From the NCBI GenBank assembly GCA_964484135.1, contig CAZAEL010000014.1, forward strand, positions 1 through 52,597: a stretch of DNA of 52,597 nucleotides, written 5' to 3'. A program made the position numbers and the translations under genes. Shown here in pieces: positions 46,103 to 52,597 of the stretch. A model generated the notes under the pieces. That model searched no databases. It was not told the origin of the DNA and saw only the letters and a program-made list of their open reading frames with translations. Every line of letters starts with the position of its first letter. Position 1 is the stretch's first letter. The DNA comes from CAZAEL01 sp964484135. Lineage in GTDB: Bacteria > Elusimicrobiota > Elusimicrobia > FEN-1173.

Positions 46103-48098
46103 GGAGAGGCTCTTGCAAAGAATAAAGGGTCATGCCGTTTCCCTCCCGGACCCTCGGCAGTGTCTCGATCATTTCGGCCCAGGCCTTCTGGCCGCGCTCC
46201 GTCAGGTCCAGGACACCGTAACTCTTCAAACGCTCCGCCTCCCGACGATGAAAGAAAACATGGGTGAACCCCCATTCTAGCAATTTCTCCCGCAGGCGGC
46301 GGCCCGCGCCCGCCTCATCGGCCCATTGGCGCAAGGGCTGGGGCAGGTGGGCCATGGGCGCCAGGTAGGGACGTTCGCAATAATAGCCCCGCTGGTCGCC
46401 CACGAACAGCACGCGGCTGTCCGGCGGCAGGTTTTGGTTCATGAACTCCCACAGGGGGTACGCGTCCAGCTTGCGCCGCAGGTATTCGTCCCGCGACTCC
46501 AGGCCCCAGGCCGCGGCAAAGGGGTCCCGCACCCCCTCCACCAGGGCGAAGAGGACGCCGTTGGACAGGGTGAAGAGCGCCAAGACGCCCGCGGCCAGGC
46601 CTTTCAGCCACGTTTTGCGGTTTTCCAAAACCTTGGCCAGCCCCAGCCCGGCGAAAAGGCAGGTCAGGGGAAACACGGGGAACAAAAACCGCAGCACGGG
46701 CCGCAGGGAAACCCACAGCAACACGTGCAGGCCCAAATACGCCAGCAGGAACCGACGCGCCCGGTCCCGTTCCAGCGCGAAAAAGGCCAGGGGCAAAAGC
46801 AGGAGCGGCAGGGCCCAGCCCAGGTCCCCGGTCACGTCGTACCCGCCGCCGAAGGACAGCGTGTTGCTCACCAGGCGCAGGGGCAGGCCGAAAAGCTCCG
46901 CCAGCAGGGAACTGCTCCCTTTGTATTCGTTCAGCACCTGGAAATAGGCCTGGGCCGCTTCTTGATAGAGGTACACGTTTTTGGCCGGCAGCCATTGGCT
47001 CAGGAAAGGGAAGACCGGGTTCCCACCCGTGAAAAAATAATTTTTCGCCAGCCAGGGCAGGAAAACCAGGAACGCGGGCAGGGCCAGGGCCGCGACATCC
47101 CCGCCCCTTTCCCGCAGGGGCCGCGGGCGGGGCCAGAGCAAAACGCCCAGCCCCAGCAGGGCCGGCGTGAGCACGCCCGTGTACTTGATGCCCGCGGCAA
47201 AGCCCCCCAAAATTCCGGACAGGACAAGCCAACGGCGGTTGGATTTGAACAGACCCTCCACCCCGGCCCACAGCGCCAGCGTGGTCCAGAAAGCCATGGG
47301 CACTTCCACATAGGTTTCCGAAGACAAAAAGGCCAGGCAGGGCGCGGACAGAAAAAGCCAAAGGTCCCAGCGGAACCCGGAAGCCCTCAGGACCTTCCGC
47401 CCCAGGCCGTACAGCGCGGCCAGGGTCAGCCCGGCCAGGACCACCTGGAAAATTTGGGCGGACACGTCGTCCCCCAGGGCCAGGAACCAGGCGAAGACCA
47501 TCTCCATGTTCTGGGGGAAGTGGCTGTAGTGGTTGTACGGCACGAACCCCACGCGCCCCTCCTGCAGGTACTTGGCGGGCAGGGCCAGGTGGTACACCAG
47601 GCTGTCGTAGTACGTGGGCGGGGCCAGGGCGCAGAGCAAAGTGGCGCCGAACACCGCGGCGCCCAGAACGATCAAAAACACGTCGGCGGGTTGAAAGGCC
47701 CTCCGCGACAGGGTTTCCAGGACGCGGCGGGCTTTTTTGAACCAGGCCAGGATGTCTTTCCAGGAAACCGCGGCCAGGGCCAGGGTCAGGCCCGCCATCC
47801 AGGCCGGCTTGAACAGGCCGGCCAAGCCCAGGCCCAGGAGCGCCAAAGAAAAAACCGCCGCGCCCAGGGCCGCGCTCCAGAGGAAGCCCTCCGCCTCCTC
47901 TTCCCCGGGCAAAAGCCGGGAGAGGAGTTTTTTCCCGACGCCGGCCGCGGCCCAAAGGAAGCCCAGGACCGTCAGGATTTCCCGCAGGCGCAGGAAAAAC
48001 CCCGGCACCGGGTAATGGCCGAAATAGATCCCCCCCAGGTAAACCAAGAGGGCGGCGTACGCGGTCAGGAGGAGGACTTTGGGTCGAACAGCGGGCAT
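46095..48098 (-). CDS. Large integral-membrane glycosyltransferase-like protein (GT39/GT83 type)
   Basis: The 667-residue protein has about twelve to fourteen hydrophobic helices and a soluble C-terminal domain of about 150 residues (SRVLFVGDQRGYYCERPYLA, EWGFTHVFFHRREAERLKSY). A periplasmic loop with PPTYYDSLVYHLALPAKYLQ carries Asp residues as in polyprenol-dependent C-type transferases. It likely modifies glycans using a polyprenyl-linked sugar made by the GT2 neighbour. The start at ATG 48098 overlaps the GT2 gene by 34 bp and has no good ribosome site, so a later start is possible. Confidence 0.7.
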   Translation of the reverse strand: MPAVRPKVLLLTAYAALLVYLGGIYFGHYPVPGFFLRLREILTVLGFLWAAAGVGKKLLSRLLPGEEEAEGFLWSAALGAAVFSLALLGLGLAGLFKPAWMAGLTLALAAVSWKDILAWFKKARRVLETLSRRAFQPADVFLIVLGAAVFGATLLCALAPPTYYDSLVYHLALPAKYLQEGRVGFVPYNHYSHFPQNMEMVFAWFLALGDDVSAQIFQVVLAGLTLAALYGLGRKVLRASGFRWDLWLFLSAPCLAFLSSETYVEVPMAFWTTLALWAGVEGLFKSNRRWLVLSGILGGFAAGIKYTGVLTPALLGLGVLLWPRPRPLRERGGDVAALALPAFLVFLPWLAKNYFFTGGNPVFPFLSQWLPAKNVYLYQEAAQAYFQVLNEYKGSSSLLAELFGLPLRLVSNTLSFGGGYDVTGDLGWALPLLLLPLAFFALERDRARRFLLAYLGLHVLLWVSLRPVLRFLFPVFPLTCLFAGLGLAKVLENRKTWLKGLAAGVLALFTLSNGVLFALVEGVRDPFAAAWGLESRDEYLRRKLDAYPLWEFMNQNLPPDSRVLFVGDQRGYYCERPYLAPMAHLPQPLRQWADEAGAGRRLREKLLEWGFTHVFFHRREAERLKSYGVLDLTERGQKAWAEMIETLPRVREGNGMTLYSLQEPLHG

Positions 48099-48820
48099 GA
48101 AAAAATGTTCCAGCGGTGGAGCTTCCAGCGGACGAGCAGCCACAGCAGGCCCAGGCCGTACACCACGCTCCGCCGGAAGTTGATGGAAGAGGATTCCTTT
48201 TCGTACCGGGTGGGCACGGGCACGTCCCCCAGCCGGAACCCGAAATGCCGGGCCTGCACGATCATCTGCTGGTCGAAGACGAAATCGTCGGAGTTCCGCT
48301 CCCAGGGCACGGTCTCCAGCACCCGGCGGCTGTACGCCCGGAACCCGCTGTGGGTCTCCCCCAGGTTGATGCCCAGCGCCAGGTTTTCAATGATGGTCAG
48401 GGCGCGGTTGGCCAGGTATTTGTACAGCGGCATGCCCCCGGCCAGCGCCTCCTCCCGGGTGCGGACGCGGTTGCCGAACATCAGGTCGCAGATGTCCAGC
48501 TCGATGAAGCGAAGGAGGAGCGGCGTGAGGCGGGCGTCGTACTGGTAGTCGGGGTGGATCATCACCACCGCGTCCGCGCCGCGCTTGAGCGCCTCGCGGT
48601 AGCAGGTCTTCTGGTTGGCGCCGTACCCCTTGTTGCGGTCGTGCTGAAAGACCGTCAGCCCCAGGCGGCGGGCGGTTTCCACGGTGCGGTCCCGGGAGGC
48701 GTCGTCCACCAGGAGGATCTCGTCCACGCAGCCCGGCGGGATGTCCCGGACGGTTTTCTCCACCGTCTTCTCCGCGTTGTACGCGGGCAGGACCGCGATG
48801 ACTTTCTTTTTGCCGCTCAT
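48065..48820 (-). CDS. GT2 glycosyltransferase, polyprenol-phosphate sugar synthase type
   Basis: The 251-residue GT-A enzyme has VIAVLPAYNAEKTVEKTVRD, EILLVDDASRDRTVETARRL, GYGANQKTCYREALKRGADA and VVMIHPDYQYDARLTPLLLR (metal-binding Asp region), then GETHSGFRAYSRRVLETVPW. This matches dolichol-phosphate mannose synthase-like proteins that charge a lipid carrier. The neighbours on both sides are polytopic transferases that would use such a donor. The ATG overlaps the upstream stop (ATGA). Confidence 0.9.
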   Translation of the reverse strand: MSGKKKVIAVLPAYNAEKTVEKTVRDIPPGCVDEILLVDDASRDRTVETARRLGLTVFQHDRNKGYGANQKTCYREALKRGADAVVMIHPDYQYDARLTPLLLRFIELDICDLMFGNRVRTREEALAGGMPLYKYLANRALTIIENLALGINLGETHSGFRAYSRRVLETVPWERNSDDFVFDQQMIVQARHFGFRLGDVPVPTRYEKESSSINFRRSVVYGLGLLWLLVRWKLHRWNIFSCPLFDPKSSS

Positions 48821-50316
48821 GAAGGTTTAAAAATGTACACCGCCGGATGGTGCGGGAAGCGCGGCGCGGGCCCTTCCACCTTCGCGGCCAAAGACAGGCG
48901 GTTTTTCAACCGTTCCAAGACCGGGTCCGCGCCCGGGTCGTACGTGCCGTACAGGATGAAATCAAAGGGGCCCTCCCTCGACAGGGCCGCCGGGTCGAAG
49001 TCCCCGGCCAGCCGTTTGTTTTCCCAATCCACCAGGACTTGGTACGGGTCCCGGCGCGTGAACTCCGGCGTGTGGGCGAACCGCAGCAGGCGGCTGCCCG
49101 CGGGGGCGTGGGTCCGCACCCATTCCAGGGCCCGCAAGCGCGTGTCCGGCGCGGACATCACGCGGAGCTGGCGGACCGTGGGTCCCAGGGCCAGCGCCGC
49201 GAGGACCAGCGCGGCCCCGGCCGGAATCCATTTGTGGAAGCGGGCCGAACGGGACGCTCCCAGCCCGGCCAGCAGGAATAAAAGAGGATAGCAAAAAAGC
49301 GCGTAATGTTCGGACTGCATGGTCCAAAAACCGAAGAACAGCAGGAACCCCAAAAACACGCCCCCCAGCACTTTCCAGGGGCGGTTTTCCCCTCTCAGGG
49401 CCTGCCACAGGCCCCAGAACCCAAGCGCGCAGGTCACGATTCCGCCGTTTTGCAAAAGGTTTTTCAAGGTGGGCCATAGGAAAACCGCCCCCTGCCGTTC
49501 CGGCTGCCACACGATCTTGGGAAAAAGGTGGGCGAAGCGCTCGAAAAAGCGCTGGGGCGCGAGCAGGGAATAGGGACTACCCAGGCAGAAGCCGGCCGCG
49601 GACAAAAGGGCGAAGAGCAGGACGAACCTCCACGGCTTCTTGAGGCGCAGGAAAAAAGGCGCGGGCAACAAGGCCAGCGCCAGAAGGCCCGGATAATATT
49701 TGGCGGCCGCGGCCAGGCCGATCACAAAAGCCCCCCAGCCCCCGGCCCGCAATTCCCCTTTTTCCCAATAAACCAAAATCCGTTCCAAAGCCAGGAGCGA
49801 CAGAAACACCGCGATCACGTCCGCGGTGCCGTAATGGCTGTGCAGGACATGCAACCGGTTCACGGCCAATAACCCCGCCGCCGTCACCGCGGCCAAGGGA
49901 TTCCCCATCCGTTGTCCCAGCCGATAAACCCAGACGACGGTGAGCGTCCCCAAAACCGCGTTCAGCCCCCGGGCCGTCAGGGTAAAAAGCGTGGGGTCCC
50001 CCTGCAGGTAGGTGTCCAGGGCCTGGGCCGTGCTTGCCACCGCGCCCAGGGCCTTGCCCGCCAGGATCACGGCCTGGAACGCCGCGGCCAAAACATAGAG
50101 GAACAGGCTGGGATAATCGAAGAACACCTGGGGGTTGGGGTCGCCCGCCACCACCCGCAGGGCGTAGAAGACGACCACGGACTCGTCAATGTGCGCGTGC
50201 TTAAGGGGCAGGCCCCAATCCAAGGCCCACAAACGGAGGAGCAGCGCGGCCCCCGCCAACAGGGCCGCCGTCCCCCAGGGGCGGGTGATCCACTTCAGGG
50301 CTGAGTTTTGGGTCAA
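48817..50316 (-). CDS. ArnT/PMT-like integral-membrane glycosyltransferase (GT39-like)
   Basis: The 499-residue protein has about twelve helices. The first periplasmic loop LPLKHAHIDESVVVFYALRV contains the Asp-Glu pair characteristic of ArnT/PMT enzymes, and HVLHSHYGTADVIAVFLSLL follows. A C-terminal soluble segment is conserved with the 46095-48098 protein (VLERLKNRL, VYIFKP). It begins at a TTG (50316) with no good ribosome site and no strong promoter; the upstream 100 bp contains TAAATT-like boxes only. Confidence 0.75.
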   Translation of the reverse strand: MTQNSALKWITRPWGTAALLAGAALLLRLWALDWGLPLKHAHIDESVVVFYALRVVAGDPNPQVFFDYPSLFLYVLAAAFQAVILAGKALGAVASTAQALDTYLQGDPTLFTLTARGLNAVLGTLTVVWVYRLGQRMGNPLAAVTAAGLLAVNRLHVLHSHYGTADVIAVFLSLLALERILVYWEKGELRAGGWGAFVIGLAAAAKYYPGLLALALLPAPFFLRLKKPWRFVLLFALLSAAGFCLGSPYSLLAPQRFFERFAHLFPKIVWQPERQGAVFLWPTLKNLLQNGGIVTCALGFWGLWQALRGENRPWKVLGGVFLGFLLFFGFWTMQSEHYALFCYPLLFLLAGLGASRSARFHKWIPAGAALVLAALALGPTVRQLRVMSAPDTRLRALEWVRTHAPAGSRLLRFAHTPEFTRRDPYQVLVDWENKRLAGDFDPAALSREGPFDFILYGTYDPGADPVLERLKNRLSLAAKVEGPAPRFPHHPAVYIFKPS

Positions 50317-50419
50317 GATGATGGGGTGGAACGGTTTTGTTTCGGGTTCAGTCTGGAGAGGAATTTAGCACTTTGCAGAGAGGCTTGGCTAGGTTAAATC
50401 CATCGTGAGGCCTTATCGC

Positions 50420-51559
50420 CTAGTTGTTTTTCAAAATAATTTTCACATCAAACTGTCCTGAACAAACATCTGGCGTAGATCCCAACCCCGAATCCCCATA
50501 GTCCGGACCTCCGCCTGTCCATGTATTGACAGCCAGATATAGACGGCCTTCCAATGAATTGTCTGTATATCGTTTGCCCACCAGAAATTTGCTCCCGCCG
50601 TCCTGCGAAATGATTTTTCCAATCAACGCATATGTGTACATGTGAGTGGCATCATGAGTGAATATATTCGTAAACATCCACCCTTGGACATTTGGACGAT
50701 TCACTTTGGAAGTCCCCTCTGAGCCATTGGGGCCGAAACTCATTCCTTGGCTGTTCTGATGTGCGTAGACGCTCTGGTCAACGGTGATGGTCCCGGAAGC
50801 CTCAATGGCAACGACTTGTCCAATTTTGATGTCCACCCCCGTATCGAACCAGGTGTTGTTCGGCAAAACGAGCAGATTGGACACTTCCTCGTCTTTCTCC
50901 AGGAGTTGCGAGGGAACCTGGGTCGCCTGTTTGCTCGCGACCATCAGGTTGGACAATTCAACGGCTTTATACCCGGCCTTGCTCATTTTTAAATCAAGGG
51001 TTCCGGCAGGAACATAAAATATCACGAAATTCCCATTGGCGGCGGTCTTGGCCAGAAGAGACGTGCCCGGCACATACACATCGATGTCCGCGTGAGTGGT
51101 TGAATCCGCCAGCGCGGCATTCCCGACCAAAAAACCGGTTTCTTTCAGGTCGATCGCCCCCAAATCCAAATTCTGCCCGGCGGAAATAAGGACTTTTTGC
51201 GCGATTTTGAAATTATTGGAATGTTCAGCAATGAGCGTATGCGCACCTGAGGGGACGTTGGTAAAGACGAAGCTCCCGTCCCCCGAGGTGGCGGTATATA
51301 AGCCCAGGTCGGATAAGCTCACGAGTATGCCTGACAGAGAGGGGGTTTCTGAGGCCATCGGCGCGCCATTTATGAATGAGTTGTTGATTTTGCCGCGGAG
51401 CGTGGCGCTTCCGTTCGTTTCCGTGGTGGTTTGAGCATCATTTTCTTCTTTGCCATGCAGCAACCGATCCAATTCCTTGCTGAAACGGTTGCCGCAACCG
51501 GCAAGACAGGGGAGCGCTAGGCAGAAAAGCAGGCAGAAACCGAGGGATTTTTTCTTCAT
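50420..51559 (-). CDS. Lipoprotein with regulatory-like beta domains and a LecA-like C-terminal domain
   Basis: The 379-residue protein has a signal peptide (KSLGFCLLFCLALPCLAGC) with lipobox LAGC, Cys22. Residues about 55-140 resemble a carboxypeptidase-regulatory-like fold (SLSGILVSLSDLGLYTATSG, GSFVFTNVPSGAHTLIAEHS); a second similar unit follows. The C-terminal part (WFDTGVDIKIGQVVAIEASG, ALIGKIISQDGGSKFLVGKR, GRLYLAVNTW) resembles PA-IL/LecA galactose-binding lectins. It is the downstream member of a tandem pair, 70 bp after the neighbour. ATG 51559 starts directly at the signal peptide. Confidence 0.75.
   Translation of the reverse strand: MKKKSLGFCLLFCLALPCLAGCGNRFSKELDRLLHGKEENDAQTTTETNGSATLRGKINNSFINGAPMASETPSLSGILVSLSDLGLYTATSGDGSFVFTNVPSGAHTLIAEHSNNFKIAQKVLISAGQNLDLGAIDLKETGFLVGNAALADSTTHADIDVYVPGTSLLAKTAANGNFVIFYVPAGTLDLKMSKAGYKAVELSNLMVASKQATQVPSQLLEKDEEVSNLLVLPNNTWFDTGVDIKIGQVVAIEASGTITVDQSVYAHQNSQGMSFGPNGSEGTSKVNRPNVQGWMFTNIFTHDATHMYTYALIGKIISQDGGSKFLVGKRYTDNSLEGRLYLAVNTWTGGGPDYGDSGLGSTPDVCSGQFDVKIILKNN
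51458..51512. repeat. 55-base exact repeat in the signal regions of the tandem lipoproteins (second copy 52543-52597)
   Basis: Identical over exactly 55 bases in both genes, encoding PCLAGCGNRFSKELDRLL. The second copy ends at the window edge. Neighbouring bases differ at once, so identity is limited to this block. Confidence 0.9.
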
Positions 51560-51633
51560 AAAGCCGTTTTTCCGGTTTTTCAGGCGTCGAGAACAAATCA
51601 ATCGGATAAGGCCGCAATCACTTCCTTGGTCCG

Positions 51634-52597
51634 TCAAAAAACGTTTATTTTTACGGTATAACCATCCGAATTTTCAGTGGATGTGCAATGAATCCCCAAT
51701 TCCAAAATTCCGGCTTCTGTCGCGGTTCCTTCGTAATAATCTCCCAAGACAAAGGTGGAATTCCCGATTTTTCCCAGCAAGGCCCCCACCGGCCCTGACG
51801 CTCCGGTGAAGCTGCCGAAACATCCAGCTGTGCCTCCGTCCGGCCCTACGGTTCCATCATATCGTGTTTCCACGCTTCCCGACGCCGTGACTTTGTATCT
51901 TTGAAGTGGTTCCAGCTCGATCGCGGTCGAATGCCATTGCTTGTCGTTCGCGACAGTGTAGACGTATTCCGTTCCCTGCGATACCTGGAGGATCTGGTTC
52001 GGAACGATGGTGGCCTGTTTGCCGATCACTAAAACGTCCGGGACGGAGAGCGTATCGTATTTGTCCTTGCTGAATTGTAATGTGTATGTCCCTTCCGGAA
52101 CGTAAAGGATCACATAATCTCCGGCCGTGCTGGATTTGGCGATCAGGGACATTCCGGGGATCATTATTTCGATGCCGGAATGGTTTTCCTTGCCGGGAAG
52201 TGTAACGTTGCCGGCGATAAGCCCCGTTTCTTTGAGCAAGATGTCGCCGACATTCTGTGTCCCGTTGCCGCCCACGACGATCGTCTTATAGGCCTTATAT
52301 TCATTGGAATAGGCAACCAGCAGGTTATGATTTCCAGCGGGGACACCGTTAAAAACGAAGCTTCCGTCATTTTCCGTGGTTGCTGTCCTATTGACATCCA
52401 AGAGACGGACGACAATGCCGCCCACGGATGCGGCGCCCCGCACGGAAGGGGCCGAGAGGGAAGGAGGCAATGAGATTCTTCCCCTGACGGTAACCGTTTC
52501 CCCGGCGGCCACGTTGGTTGTGTCATCCTGTTTTGAGTCCCCCAGCAACCGATCCAATTCCTTGCTGAAACGGTTGCCGCAACCGGCAAGACAGGGG
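51634..52597 (-). CDS. Tandem lipoprotein paralogue, 5' end cut by the right edge
   Basis: The minus-strand frame is open to the right edge. The visible part begins PCLAGCGNRF, so the lipobox and 18 mature residues are identical to the neighbour, while only the signal start is missing. The body has the same architecture: SVGGIVVRLLDVNRTATTEN, GSFVFNGVPAGNHNLLVAYS, then a LecA-like C-terminus (WHSTAIELEPLQRYKVTASG, ALLGKIGNSTFVLGDYYEG). The remaining sequence is only moderately similar, so the pair duplicated long ago. Function is probably adhesion or glycan binding at the outer surface. Confidence 0.75.
   Translation of the reverse strand, partial: PCLAGCGNRFSKELDRLLGDSKQDDTTNVAAGETVTVRGRISLPPSLSAPSVRGAASVGGIVVRLLDVNRTATTENDGSFVFNGVPAGNHNLLVAYSNEYKAYKTIVVGGNGTQNVGDILLKETGLIAGNVTLPGKENHSGIEIMIPGMSLIAKSSTAGDYVILYVPEGTYTLQFSKDKYDTLSVPDVLVIGKQATIVPNQILQVSQGTEYVYTVANDKQWHSTAIELEPLQRYKVTASGSVETRYDGTVGPDGGTAGCFGSFTGASGPVGALLGKIGNSTFVLGDYYEGTATEAGILELGIHCTSTENSDGYTVKINVF

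Overview
The window is about 52.6 kb of GC-rich chromosome from an uncultured, diderm (Gram-negative type) bacterium. It carries a WaaF-like heptosyltransferase, several outer-membrane-type lipoproteins, a WecA-type lipid-carrier glycan cluster and dense core metabolism. I cannot fix the phylum from sequence alone. Compact operons, ferredoxin-fused EtfA and heptamer-period intergenic repeats remind me of uncultured Elusimicrobiota or Omnitrophota-like genomes, but that is an impression. Nearly every gene is on the minus strand; the heptosyltransferase at 27742-28788 is the exception. The sequence is an assembly scaffold: there are 100 Ns at 9898-9997, and two different 55-base exact repeats sit at contig ends.

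Layout from left to right (transcription mostly right to left). 1-917: N-terminal part of an AT-rich DUF1156-like DNA methyltransferase, running off the window. 1009-9785: a maintenance cluster (nitrobindin-like protein, PIN-PhoH ATPase, AMP nucleosidase, Yip1-like protein, SppA protease, small secreted protein, secreted-type Pcm, membrane-anchored glycoside-hydrolase-like protein, Dtd, LOG-like protein). 9786-10331: scaffold gap and tRNA-Arg(CCG), which lies inside an extended inverted repeat. 10332-22055: alaS, thioesterase, an inserted four-helix-bundle gene, purH, recX, ligA, nusB and ribH-ribBA-ribE-ribD behind a strong promoter. 22098-27572: WecG/TagA transferase, SMC and a lipoprotein. 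27742-31033: heptosyltransferase, then etfA (ferredoxin fusion) and etfB. 31140-40743: acyl-CoA dehydrogenase, rnc, fabF, acpP, fabG, fabD, a DNA methyltransferase, fabH, plsX, rpmF and yceD, which is the classical lipid/ribosome cluster with a methyltransferase embedded. 40844-50316: polysaccharide synthesis (GT4, O-antigen-ligase-like TPR protein, FAD amine-oxidase-like protein, WecA-like transferase, integral-membrane transferases, GT2). 50420-52597: two tandem lipoproteins with carboxypeptidase-regulatory-like and LecA-like domains.

The most unusual pattern is a set of intergenic arrays with an exact 7-bp period but a different heptamer at each locus (13384-13418, 13799-13826, 18461-18495, 28739-28770, 35845-35914, 38767-38808). 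One inverted pair brackets the four-helix-bundle gene, and two arrays supply the C-terminal residues of neighbouring proteins. Other points are a recurrent TAGAAT -10 box, terminator-like hairpins between promoter and start codon ahead of etfBA, yceD-rpmF-plsX and acpP, a probable leaderless mRNA, a probable CTG start codon, and an orphan methyltransferase next to a duplicated fabH tail.
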